A DNA stretch of 55,550 nucleotides from an uncultured Burkholderiales bacterium (GTDB lineage: Bacteria > Pseudomonadota > Gammaproteobacteria > Burkholderiales > Burkholderiaceae_C), in contig CAIKVH010000039.1 of the NCBI GenBank assembly GCA_903830725.1, positions 1 through 55,550 of the forward strand, read 5' to 3'. Below are positions 45,166-53,501 of the stretch, in pieces. The position numbers and the translations under genes are program-made. Position 1 is the stretch's first letter, and the number at the start of each line of letters is the position of its first letter. Under the pieces are notes generated by a model, which saw only the letters and a list, made by a program, of their open reading frames with translations, made no database searches and was not told the DNA's origin.

Positions 45166-45233
45166 CTCCAAGGAGGGAGTTCGAGATAAATGAAGGGGGG
45201 ATTGAGGTTTAATTCATATGGGCATAGCGCCCA
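45166..45233 (-). promoter_or_regulatory. C-rich rho leader with preceding hairpin (possible rut site)
   Basis: On the rho sense strand, positions 45210 to 45166 contain about 18 C but only 4 G in 45 bases, including a run of six C. A small hairpin (TGGGC/GCCCA, 45219-45233) lies just upstream. C-rich, G-poor, unstructured RNA is what Rho binds, and rho is known to be self-regulated in other bacteria. Confidence 0.45.
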
Positions 45234-45347
45234 AATTCAATCACTTGAAGTAATCTTTGTTAAAGATATTACGTGATGGGTTAGTATTATGACAGGAAAA
45301 TGGGTCTTCCGCAGAGGAGACAGTAAATCCAGGGTAAAAGCAACTAA

Positions 45348-45382
45348 TCCTCCTGAAGGGCTAATTAAAACGTTCAGGAGGA
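45348..45382 (-). terminator. Stem-loop after trxA
   Basis: TCCTCCTGAA (45348-45357) pairs perfectly with TTCAGGAGGA (45373-45382) around a 15-base loop. It lies 16 bases past the trxA stop. The T-run on the trxA sense strand is broken (TTAGTTGCTTTT), so termination may be partial, leaving some read-through into rho. Confidence 0.6.
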
Positions 45383-45397
45383 GTCGCCAAAAAAGGT

Positions 45398-45730
45398 TTA
45401 GGCCAATTGCTGGTCAATGAACTCTGTTAATTGAGATTTACTTAGCGCACCTACTTTGGTCGCGGCAAGTTGTCCGTTCTTAAAAATCATTAACGTTGGG
45501 ATACCGCGGATGCCAAATTTGCCTGGGATTTCACGGTTTTCGTCAACATTCATTTTTGCAATTTGTAATTTGCCTTGGTAGTTTCCCGCAACCTCGTCCA
45601 AAATAGGTGCAATCATTTTGCAAGGCCCGCACCATTCCGCCCAGTAATCCACGAGAACTGGTTCGCTTGATTGGAGAACTTCTTTCTCAAAGCTGTCGTC
45701 AGAAATATGCTTAATTAGCTCGCTTGCCAT
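45398..45730 (-). CDS. trxA: Thioredoxin 1
   Basis: This 110-residue cytoplasmic disulfide reductase has the active site [13 protein letters not shown], the cis-Pro loop [16 protein letters not shown], and the usual C-terminal helix. It starts with the standard N-terminal helix ([12 protein letters not shown]). AAAGGA precedes the ATG. It lies upstream of rho on the same strand and is divergent from a DsbA-family gene. Confidence 0.97.
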   Translation of the reverse strand: MASELIKHISDDSFEKEVLQSSEPVLVDYWAEWCGPCKMIAPILDEVAGNYQGKLQIAKMNVDENREIPGKFGIRGIPTLMIFKNGQLAATKVGALSKSQLTEFIDQQLA

Positions 45731-45932
45731 GATCTTTCCTTTAGGTTCTAGTAGGGGGAGAGGTTAATTCTTTGGTAAAACAAATAGTTAAGATTGCCTT
45801 TAGACATGTCTCAAAGGGAAAATATCTTAAGTACTAAATTGTGACATAAATACAATTGTGGCAGAAACTCCAAAAAAACACTTCAACATGGGTATTAAAC
45901 GTGCACTACACTGGCAGGTCTAATGCAGTAAA

Positions 45933-45948
45933 TACGGCTCCAGCCGTA
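45933..45948 (+). other. Short GC-rich stem-loop between trxA and the DsbA-like gene
   Basis: TACGGC and GCCGTA pair around the loop TCCA in the 273-base divergent gap. No T-run follows. Its role is unknown; it may fold in the leader of the DsbA-like gene. Confidence 0.5.
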
Positions 45949-46003
45949 ATCGAAAAGTGCAGGGTTTAATTACTCTCTATAAAAACAGAGGTGGAGTTTT
46001 AAA

Positions 46004-46648
46004 ATGTCTTTAACGGTTGATGTTATCTCGGATGTGGTTTGTCCATGGTGCTACGTCGGCAAGGTAAAGTTGGAGACCGCTATCAAACTTTTTAAAGAAG
46101 CCAATCCCGGTGTTGAGGAGCCTCAAGTGCGTTGGCATCCCTTTCAGCTGAACCCGGATTTAGATTTAGCGGGGATTGACCGTGCTGATTACGTTAGGAA
46201 GAAGTTTGGGGACAGGGCTACGAGCGTTTACGACCGCGTCAAAGGCGTTGGTTCAGAGGTTGGGATTGAATTTGCTTTTGACAAAATTAAAAGGCAGCCC
46301 AATACCCGCAAAGCCCACAGCCTAATCGCTGCTTGCGAGGGGAGCGATTTACAGGCCAAGATGGTTCAAACACTTTTTGATGCTTATTTTATTCAGGCTC
46401 GTGATTTAACCGATGACGAGGTGCTCGCACAATTGGCAAGTGACGTGGGACTAGACGCAAAAACTACTAAGGATGCACTTTACTCGCCAGATGCTTTTCG
46501 TAGGATTCAACAAGCAGACACCCAGGCGCGTGAAATGGGTGTGGAAGGAGTCCCTTTTTTTGTGTTTAATGGAAAGTTAGCAGTAAGCGGCGCGCAGGCG
46601 CCCGAGACCCTTGTTCGTGCGATGCAGGAAGCATCGGAGCAAGATTGA
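46004..46648 (+). CDS. DsbA-family (FrnE/HCCA isomerase-like) oxidoreductase
   Basis: This 214-residue thioredoxin-fold protein has a helical insertion. The active-site CPWC lies in VISDVVCPWCYVGKVKLE (~8-25), and the cis-Pro loop is MGVEGVPFFVFNGKLAVSGA. There is no signal peptide, so it is cytoplasmic, as for FrnE proteins linked to oxidative-stress tolerance. The same fold serves 2-hydroxychromene-2-carboxylate isomerases, but the intact CPWC favours a thiol role. The divergent trxA is consistent with a redox theme. GGTGGAG precedes the ATG. Confidence 0.88.
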   Translation: MSLTVDVISDVVCPWCYVGKVKLETAIKLFKEANPGVEEPQVRWHPFQLNPDLDLAGIDRADYVRKKFGDRATSVYDRVKGVGSEVGIEFAFDKIKRQPNTRKAHSLIAACEGSDLQAKMVQTLFDAYFIQARDLTDDEVLAQLASDVGLDAKTTKDALYSPDAFRRIQQADTQAREMGVEGVPFFVFNGKLAVSGAQAPETLVRAMQEASEQD

Positions 46649-46754
46649 AATGCCAGCAGATTCAATGTTTTTTAGTTTGCCAAAGATTTGGTTTTGAGTA
46701 CTCACTTTAAGTGTGAATGTTTAAATTGTTTAATGTTTTATATTTTTGATAGAT

Positions 46755-49700
46755 ATGTTTGTTCACCTGCGATTGCATACTGAGTACTCGGTTATTGATG
46801 GCACAAACCGAATTGAACAAATTGTTCAAGCGGCTAAATCTGATCAACAACCCGCGCTAGCCATATCGGATTTGAACAACCTTTTTGGTGCAATCAAGTT
46901 TTACAAAGAATGTCGCTCCAACGGGGTTAAGCCTCTCATTGGGGCAGATATTCATATTCAGCACGATCCCGCTCGTGCAGACTTGGGATCCAGAATGTTG
47001 CTCTTGGTTCAAAACTCACAAGGCTACCTAAACTTGTGTCAACTCTTAACTAAAGGTTGGACTGAGAACGTTTGTAGAACGCAAAGCTTGATAAAACTAG
47101 AGTGGCTCAAAAATCATTCTGGGGGATTGATCGCATTGTCTGGTGGTTACACGGGAGCGTTAGGTCAGGCATTGATTAATCAAGATAACTCCAAGGCAAG
47201 CAAAGTCGCCTTGGACTTGGCTGAGATATTCCCGCACCGTTTTTACATTGAATTGCAACGCGCTGGTAGACCTGAGGATGAAAAACTTGTTCAAGCTAGC
47301 GTCTTACTTGCCTCCCAATTAAAGCTACCAGTCGTTGCTACTCATCCTCTGCAATTTCTAAATCCAGAGGATTATGAGGCTCATGAGGCCCGGGTATGTA
47401 TTGCTGAGGGCGAAATATTGGGTAACACACGAAGGATTAGAAAATTCACGCCCGATCAGCATTTCAAAACGAATGAACAAATGAGAGAACTATTTAAAGA
47501 TGTTCCCTCAGCAATCCAAAATAGTCTTGAAATTGCAAAACGTTGCAACCTATCCCTAACCTTGGGTAAGCCTCAGTTGCCGAATTACCCAACCCCAGAA
47601 ATTGATGGCAGGGCAATGCCGATCGATGAGTTTTTTAGACAAGAATCACACAAAGGCCTTCAGGAGCGATTACAACATTTATTTCCCTCTGAAAGCCTTA
47701 GGGCCGAAAAGTCACCAGTCTATTTAGAACGGCTTGATTTTGAAATCAACACGATTTTAAAAATGGGTTTTCCTGGGTATTTTTTGATTGTTAGTGACTT
47801 TATCAACTGGGCTAAAAACAATGGATGCCCAGTCGGGCCGGGACGGGGATCTGGCGCGGGCTCATTAGTGGCCTATGCTTTGAAAATTACTGATTTGGAC
47901 CCCCTCCAATACAACTTGCTTTTTGAGCGGTTTTTGAATCCTGAGCGGGTATCTATGCCTGACTTTGATATTGACTTTTGCCAAGCCAATCGAGACAGAG
48001 TGATTGAGTATGTAAAGTTAAAGTACGGGCGCAATGCAGTTTCCCAGATTGTGACTTTTGGAACGATGGCTGCCCGGGCGGTAATTCGAGATGTTGGTCG
48101 CGTTTTGGATTTAAATTATTCTTTTTGCGACGGCATATCCAAGCTCATACCGAATAAACCCGGTGTGCATATGACCCTAGAAAAAGCAATTGAAGTTGAG
48201 CCGATTCTTGCGGACCGTGTTGCGCAGGAGGAGGAAACAAAAAATCTTTTCTCGCTGGCAAGAAGTTTAGAGGGATTAACTCGCAACGTCGGTATGCACG
48301 CTGGTGGCGTTTTAATCGCTCCCGGGCAATTGACAGATTTTTGTCCCCTCTATCAGCAACCTGGGAGTGACTCCGCAGTTAGTCAATTTGACAAAGACGA
48401 TGTCGATGCAGCAGGCTTGGTGAAGTTCGACTTCTTAGGTCTTGCAACGCTCACTATATTAGAGCGCGCCAAGAACCTCATTAAATCCAGACATTCAGGG
48501 CAAGAAAATTTTGCATTTGAAGACATACCCTTGGACGACAAAGATACCTACCAACTCTTTACTGATGGCAAGACCGAGGCAGTATTCCAGTTTGAGAGTC
48601 GCGGGATGCAGGGGATGCTCAGAGACGCTAAGCCGACACGGCTTGAGGATTTGATTGCACTCAACGCCTTGTATCGCCCCGGTCCAATGGATCTGATTCC
48701 GAGTTTTGTAGCCAGAAAGCACGGGCGCGAAGAGGTTGTATACCCACACCCATTGGTAGAGAGTGTTCTCTCTGAGACCTACGGCATCATGGTTTACCAA
48801 GAGCAGGTTATGCAAACGGCTCAGGTGTTGGGTGGATACACCCTAGGCGGTGCGGATTTGTTGCGTCGCGCTATGGGTAAGAAAAAAGCTGAAGAGATGG
48901 CCCAGCACCGCCAAATCTTCAGAGACGGCGCAGTTAAAAATAGTATTACACCTGAGAGTGCGGATGAAATTTTTGATTTGATGGAGCGTTTTGCTGGATA
49001 CGGATTTAATAAATCTCACGCCGCTGCTTATTCTCTCCTTGCCTATCACACAGCTTGGGTAAAAGTACACTTTACCGCGGAGTTTTTCTGTGCCAACATG
49101 ACTGTTGAGATGGACAACACAGATAAATTACGCGTTCTTTTTGAGGACGCTAAACGTTTTGGCGTTGATTTTGAATCCCCCAATGTCAACCGCGGACAAT
49201 TCTTCTTTTGGCCAGTCTCCAACTCAATGGTTTGTTACGGACTTGGGGCGGTCAAGGGAACGGGGCAACAAGCTGTTGAGGCTATTGTTCGAGAGCGTGA
49301 AGAAAATGGTCCCTTTACAAGTCTTTTTGATTTCTGCAAGCGAATTGATCGGTCTAAAGTCAACAAGCGCTCAGTAGATGCGTTGATTAAAGCAGGTGCC
49401 TTTGACTGTGTAAGTAGGGACAGAGCAACTTTAGCCGCAACTCTAGATAAGGCCTTTGAATACGCTCTTGCCATTGAGTCAAATGCCAATCAAGGAGGGC
49501 TCTTTGATGCACACGACGACGGGATTGGCTCAATGCAAAAAGAGCCCGATCACGTTGTTCAAAAACCATGGGGTGTTCGTGAGCAGCTTTCTAATGAAAA
49601 AGCTGCTTTAGGTTTTTATTTGTCAGGCCATCTCTTTGATGAAGTGCAAGCTGAGGTTCGTCGCTTTGCCAAGCGTTCCTTGAAAGATATCAATGAATCA

Positions 49701-50231
49701 AAGGAGCCCCAATTGTTAGCTGGAATGGTAAGTGAGTTTAGAGTTATAACGGGGCAAAGGGGTAAGCTCGCGCTTTTTAAATTAGATGATAAAACGGCAT
49801 GTCTAGACGCCTCCGTTGATGAGCGGCTGATGAATACGTACAAAAATATTCTCAAAGAGGATGAGCTGATTGTTGTGATGGCGCGGGTGCAAGTTGATCG
49901 TTTTTCAGGTTCAGGGGCTTTAAGAGTCAACATACAACAAATTTGGGATTTGGCTGGTGCGCGGTGTAGATTTGGCAAATACCTCAAACTTCTCGTGAAC
50001 GGATCTAATCCCGACGTAAATCGTTTGCTCAAGGAGTTCCCGCCGCGTCGGGAGTTAACTGAGCACGGAGAAATCGTTCGAGGTTTGGGTGTTCGTATGC
50101 AGCTTTTGAGGGGCGATATACAGGCTGAAATTGAACTGGGCAACACGGCTCGTTTTTATCCTACCGATGCCGCAATTGCTGGCTGGACTCACCAAGCTTA
50201 TTTGGGGCAAGCCCAAGTAATTTATGATTGA
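46755..50231 (+). CDS. dnaE: DNA polymerase III alpha subunit
   Basis: This is the replicative polymerase catalytic subunit, 1158 residues, close to the E. coli length. The N-terminal PHP domain opens MFVHLRLHTEYSVIDG. The polymerase palm contains GPGRGSGAGSLVAYAL and the metal-binding MPDFDIDFCQANRD. The third catalytic Asp lies in the region around KFDFLGLATLTI. The helix-hairpin-helix and OB domains follow from about residue 820. I chose ATG 46755, the standard N-terminus, over an in-frame TTG three codons earlier. pgsA follows after only five bases. Confidence 0.97.
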   Translation: MFVHLRLHTEYSVIDGTNRIEQIVQAAKSDQQPALAISDLNNLFGAIKFYKECRSNGVKPLIGADIHIQHDPARADLGSRMLLLVQNSQGYLNLCQLLTKGWTENVCRTQSLIKLEWLKNHSGGLIALSGGYTGALGQALINQDNSKASKVALDLAEIFPHRFYIELQRAGRPEDEKLVQASVLLASQLKLPVVATHPLQFLNPEDYEAHEARVCIAEGEILGNTRRIRKFTPDQHFKTNEQMRELFKDVPSAIQNSLEIAKRCNLSLTLGKPQLPNYPTPEIDGRAMPIDEFFRQESHKGLQERLQHLFPSESLRAEKSPVYLERLDFEINTILKMGFPGYFLIVSDFINWAKNNGCPVGPGRGSGAGSLVAYALKITDLDPLQYNLLFERFLNPERVSMPDFDIDFCQANRDRVIEYVKLKYGRNAVSQIVTFGTMAARAVIRDVGRVLDLNYSFCDGISKLIPNKPGVHMTLEKAIEVEPILADRVAQEEETKNLFSLARSLEGLTRNVGMHAGGVLIAPGQLTDFCPLYQQPGSDSAVSQFDKDDVDAAGLVKFDFLGLATLTILERAKNLIKSRHSGQENFAFEDIPLDDKDTYQLFTDGKTEAVFQFESRGMQGMLRDAKPTRLEDLIALNALYRPGPMDLIPSFVARKHGREEVVYPHPLVESVLSETYGIMVYQEQVMQTAQVLGGYTLGGADLLRRAMGKKKAEEMAQHRQIFRDGAVKNSITPESADEIFDLMERFAGYGFNKSHAAAYSLLAYHTAWVKVHFTAEFFCANMTVEMDNTDKLRVLFEDAKRFGVDFESPNVNRGQFFFWPVSNSMVCYGLGAVKGTGQQAVEAIVREREENGPFTSLFDFCKRIDRSKVNKRSVDALIKAGAFDCVSRDRATLAATLDKAFEYALAIESNANQGGLFDAHDDGIGSMQKEPDHVVQKPWGVREQLSNEKAALGFYLSGHLFDEVQAEVRRFAKRSLKDINESKEPQLLAGMVSEFRVITGQRGKLALFKLDDKTACLDASVDERLMNTYKNILKEDELIVVMARVQVDRFSGSGALRVNIQQIWDLAGARCRFGKYLKLLVNGSNPDVNRLLKEFPPRRELTEHGEIVRGLGVRMQLLRGDIQAEIELGNTARFYPTDAAIAGWTHQAYLGQAQVIYD

Positions 50232-50236
50232 ATCAG

Positions 50237-50803
50237 ATGTTTTACACCATACCTACACTGTTAACCTGGACGAGAATTGTTGCCATACCCCTTTTGGCAG
50301 TCATTTTTTATTTGCCCTTTGAACAAGAAACTCGCAATTTAGCAGCGACTTTAATGTTCGTGGTCTTTGCGCTAACCGATTGGCTTGACGGGTACTTGGC
50401 GCGTAAGCTAAATCAGACCTCTGCTTTTGGTGCTTTTCTAGACCCAGTTGCAGACAAGTTCTTGGTCTGCGCAAGCTTACTGGTGTTAGTGCATTTGGGT
50501 AGAGCAGATGTGTTTGTGGCATTAATCATCATTGGCCGAGAAATCGCAATATCAGCACTTAGGGAGTGGATGGCGCAGATTGGGGCCTTAAAGAGTGTTG
50601 CGGTAAATATGATTGGTAAAGTCAAAACCTCAGCGCAAATGATTGCAATTCCCTTTCTTTTATACGACGGTAAATTATGGGGCGGGTGGGATACTGGACT
50701 GATTGGGCAAGTGCTGATATGGATCGCTGCCGTGCTAACAGTTTGGTCAATGATTTATTATTTACAAAAGGCTTTGCCACATATCCGAGCCTCCGTTGAA
50801 TGA
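50237..50803 (+). CDS. pgsA: CDP-diacylglycerol-glycerol-3-phosphate 3-phosphatidyltransferase
   Basis: PgsA makes phosphatidylglycerol-phosphate, the precursor of phosphatidylglycerol and cardiolipin, in the inner membrane. The 188-residue protein has the CDP-alcohol phosphatidyltransferase motif D-x2-DG-x2-AR-x8-G-x3-D-x3-D, seen as DWLDGYLARK followed by FGAFLDPVADK (~47-72). Four to six hydrophobic helices surround it. ATG 50237 gives the usual start (MFYTIPTLLTWTRI). Its last four bases overlap the next gene. Confidence 0.95.
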   Translation: MFYTIPTLLTWTRIVAIPLLAVIFYLPFEQETRNLAATLMFVVFALTDWLDGYLARKLNQTSAFGAFLDPVADKFLVCASLLVLVHLGRADVFVALIIIGREIAISALREWMAQIGALKSVAVNMIGKVKTSAQMIAIPFLLYDGKLWGGWDTGLIGQVLIWIAAVLTVWSMIYYLQKALPHIRASVE

Positions 50804-51687
50804 GTCGATTCTCATTGTCAATATCTTGGGTGCGGGTGATGCCCCCTTTATTTGTATTCCTTTGGAGTACTGGTTTCATTGTTGCCCGTTACGGAATGCC
50901 CTTATCGCCTCCATTCAAGTTCCTTGAGTTGAGGTTTTTGTTTTCCATAGCTTGTTTTTTGCTCTGGATATTTATTGCCAAAATCAAATGGCCTGTGGGG
51001 CGACAACAGTGGTTTCACCTATCAGTTACCGGATTGTTCATTCAGGCCGGTTACTTGGGGGGAGTGTGGGTAGGTGTTAAATCTGGTATTGGCTCTGGTT
51101 TAACTGCTTTAATTGTGGGACTGCAGCCTGTTTTGACTGCAATTTGGTTATCTTCCAGGAGGCACCAAATATCGCGGCGCCAGTGGTATGGTTTGTGGCT
51201 TGGTTTGGGCGGAGTGATCCTTGTGCTTTTAAATAAACTCATGGCGGGAATTGAGATCACGACTTGGGGACTGGCAGCAGAGATAATTGCGCTCTTGAGT
51301 ATTACGACGGGTACACTTTATCAAAAGACTTTTGTAAAGGCTTGTGACGTTAGAACGGCCAATACAGTTCAACTTTTGGCCTCAGCAGTTATCACTCTAC
51401 CTCTTGCCTTAATGGAGACTGAGGCTATAAAGTGGGGAGAACAATTTTTCTATTCCTTGGCTTGGTCTGTAGTTGGGTTAACGATTGGTGCGAGCTCACT
51501 GTTTTATATTCTGATTCATAGAGGAGCCTCCTCCGCTGTTACGAGTTTGATGTATCTGGTTCCTCCTACGACAGCCGCTATTGCTTGGTTGCTTTTTGAA
51601 GAACCCATTACACTAATCACCTTAGCGGGGGTAGCTTTGACTGCGCTTGGCGTGAGTTTGGTGGTGAGAACTCCCCAGTCTAATTAA
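50800..51687 (+). CDS. EamA/DMT-family transporter
   Basis: This is a 295-residue membrane protein with ten predicted helices in two EamA repeats. It opens VMPPLFVFLWSTGFIVARYG, with the typical W-S-x2-F-x-x-x-R pattern of the first helix. The first repeat ends near GLGGVILVLLNKL, and the second contains VTSLMYLVPPTTAAIAWLLF and EEPITLITLAGVALTALGV. Such proteins usually export amino acids or metabolites. The ATGA overlap with pgsA indicates coupled translation. Substrate unknown. Confidence 0.92.
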   Translation: MSRFSLSISWVRVMPPLFVFLWSTGFIVARYGMPLSPPFKFLELRFLFSIACFLLWIFIAKIKWPVGRQQWFHLSVTGLFIQAGYLGGVWVGVKSGIGSGLTALIVGLQPVLTAIWLSSRRHQISRRQWYGLWLGLGGVILVLLNKLMAGIEITTWGLAAEIIALLSITTGTLYQKTFVKACDVRTANTVQLLASAVITLPLALMETEAIKWGEQFFYSLAWSVVGLTIGASSLFYILIHRGASSAVTSLMYLVPPTTAAIAWLLFEEPITLITLAGVALTALGVSLVVRTPQSN

Positions 51688-51726
51688 TTCAATGACTTGA
51701 GATATAAGGAAAAGAAGGTTAAGAAT

Positions 51727-52821
51727 ATGACTAAGAAAAGAATTGCAGTCATCGCCGGTGACGGGATTGGTAAAGAGGTTATGCCTGAGGGCATCAGAGT
51801 ACTCGAGGTTGCTGCTTCAAAATTCGGTATTGACCTGCATTTTGATCACTTCGACTTTTCTAGTTGGGAGTACTACGAGAAGCACGGCAAAATGATGCCC
51901 GACAATTGGCGAGATCTTGTGGGCTCACATGATGCAATTTATTTTGGTGCGGTAGGCTGGCCCGAAAAGATTCCTGATCATTTATCTTTGTGGGGCTCAT
52001 TGCTGCTATTCAGACGGGAGTTTGATCAGTACGTCAACTTAAGACCTGCTCGCTTAATGCCAGGCATTATTGCGCCTGTGGTGCGCCGTGACGGTACCCC
52101 AAGAGCGCCCGGTGAAATAGACATGTACATAGTTCGCGAGAACACTGAGGGCGAATACTCGAGCATTGGGGGACGCATGTACCCTGGTACTGACAGAGAA
52201 ATTGTCATGCAAGAGACGGTTATGTCCAGAGTTGGTGTAGACAGAGTTTTAAAGTTTGCCTTCGAACTGGCGCAATCAAGACCTAAAAAACATCTGACCA
52301 GTGCAACAAAATCTAACGGCATTGCGATTACTATGCCTTACTGGGATGAGCGGGTAGCAGAAATGGCCAAGTCATATCCTGGTGTGAACGTAGATAAATT
52401 CCATATTGACATATTGACCGCTCATTTTGTACAGCGCCCTGATTTCTTTGATGTGGTAGTTGCCAGTAATTTATTTGGCGATATTTTGAGTGACTTAGGC
52501 CCAGCTTGTACTGGCACGATTGGGATTGCCCCCAGTGCGAATTTAAATCCAACGCGTCAATTCCCCTCACTGTTCGAGCCCGTTCACGGATCAGCTCCAG
52601 ACATCGCGGGAAAGGGTATTGCGAACCCAATCGGGCAAATTTGGTGTGGTGCGATGATGCTTGAGTTTTTGGGCTACCGCCAAGCGCATGATGCTGTCTT
52701 AAAAGCTATAGAGAAAGCACTTGATCCTGCCCATGGGTTGCCCCGTACACCAGATATTGGCGGTAAAGCTACCACAACTGATTTGGGTAAATCAATTGCA
52801 GAAATACTAAATAAAGCCTAA
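51727..52821 (+). CDS. ttuC: Tartrate dehydrogenase/decarboxylase-type enzyme (isopropylmalate dehydrogenase family)
   Basis: This 364-residue NAD-dependent beta-decarboxylating dehydrogenase has GDGIGKEVMPEGIRVLE, RENTEGEYSSIGGRMYPG and DILSDLGPACTGTIGIAPSA, followed by FEPVHGSAPDIAGKGIANP. The segment FGAVGWPEKIPDHLSLWG is typical of TtuC/D-malate-type members and distinguishes it from LeuB. Likely reactions are oxidative decarboxylation of D-malate or conversion of tartrate. I chose ATG 51727 over ATG 51697, because homology begins with MTKKRIAVIAGDGIG and AAGG lies upstream. No partner tartrate genes are nearby. Confidence 0.85.
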   Translation: MTKKRIAVIAGDGIGKEVMPEGIRVLEVAASKFGIDLHFDHFDFSSWEYYEKHGKMMPDNWRDLVGSHDAIYFGAVGWPEKIPDHLSLWGSLLLFRREFDQYVNLRPARLMPGIIAPVVRRDGTPRAPGEIDMYIVRENTEGEYSSIGGRMYPGTDREIVMQETVMSRVGVDRVLKFAFELAQSRPKKHLTSATKSNGIAITMPYWDERVAEMAKSYPGVNVDKFHIDILTAHFVQRPDFFDVVVASNLFGDILSDLGPACTGTIGIAPSANLNPTRQFPSLFEPVHGSAPDIAGKGIANPIGQIWCGAMMLEFLGYRQAHDAVLKAIEKALDPAHGLPRTPDIGGKATTTDLGKSIAEILNKA

Positions 52822-53077
52822 ATTTCATTCATTTTTTCATATTCTTTTTACTTATAAATCGAATTTTGCTTGGCTATGAATGAAATAAATCGATAAATAA
52901 GATTAGAATTTGTAGTTCGCAAGTTTTGTTTAGATTAATAATTTTTGTTATTTGAAAACCTAAGTAACTGCGACAATGACTTTTAGCCCTTGGCTTTGTT
53001 TGAAGTATGACTTTGAATGAGCTGGGGGTTTGTTTACTGTACATCCTAGATCAGGCCTTTAATTAGGGGAAAATTTC

Positions 53078-53353
53078 GTGAACAAAACTGAGCTGATTGA
53101 ACATATTTCTAAACATGCGGATATCTCCAAAGCTGCTGCTACGCGTGCTTTAGATGCAACTCTTGGAGCTGTAAAGACGACCTTAAAGAAGGGCGGAACA
53201 GTTACTTTAGTTGGATTTGGTACATTTGCTGTTACAAAAAGAGCTGCTCGTACGGGGCGTAACCCACGCCCACCCCATAATGCGATTAAAATAAAGGCTG
53301 CAAAGGTTCCCAAGTTTCGTCCGGGCAAGGCTTTAAAAGAAGCCCTTAATTAA
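53078..53353 (+). CDS. hupB: DNA-binding protein HU
   Basis: HU is a dimeric nucleoid protein that bends DNA. The 91-residue sequence starts [20 protein letters not shown] and has the [18 protein letters not shown] core with the DNA-intercalating Pro. The arm tip reads [18 protein letters not shown], where most HU proteins have a T-G-E turn; this is a visible variation. Translation starts at GTG, supported by TAGGGGA upstream. The gap before it (52822-53077) is AT-rich and I see no clear element in it. tRNA-Val follows. Confidence 0.96.
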   Translation: MNKTELIEHISKHADISKAAATRALDATLGAVKTTLKKGGTVTLVGFGTFAVTKRAARTGRNPRPPHNAIKIKAAKVPKFRPGKALKEALN

Positions 53354-53368
53354 TTTATAGATTCGGTG

Positions 53369-53444
53369 GGGTGCTTAGCTCAGTTGGTAGAGCGGCGCCC
53401 TTACAAGGCGTAGGTCGGCGGTTCGAGACCGTCAGCACCCACCA
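53369..53444 (+). tRNA. tRNA-Val (anticodon UAC)
   Basis: A 76-base cloverleaf including encoded CCA. The acceptor stem GGGTGCT pairs with AGCACCC. The D-arm is GCTCAGTTGGTAGAGC, the anticodon loop CTTACAA carries TAC, and the T-arm has GGTTCGAGACC. It lies between hupB and ppiD, with a terminator just after it. Confidence 0.97.
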
Positions 53445-53452
53445 TTTCTTTC

Positions 53453-53477
53453 AGGCGAACGCGGGTTCGCCTTTTTT
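53453..53477 (+). terminator. Rho-independent terminator after tRNA-Val
   Basis: AGGCGAAC (53453-53460) and GTTCGCCT (53465-53472) form a perfect 8-base stem with a GCGG loop, followed by a T-run ending at 53477. It should end the hupB/tRNA-Val transcript. Confidence 0.95.
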
Positions 53478-53501
53478 CTTTTATTAATAGAGTTTTAGCG
53501 C

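Noticed and set aside
49616-50146. 176-codon open frame antisense to dnaE
   Set aside because: Long but completely inside dnaE. Its composition (Ser/Arg/Leu-rich) is typical of an antisense shadow.
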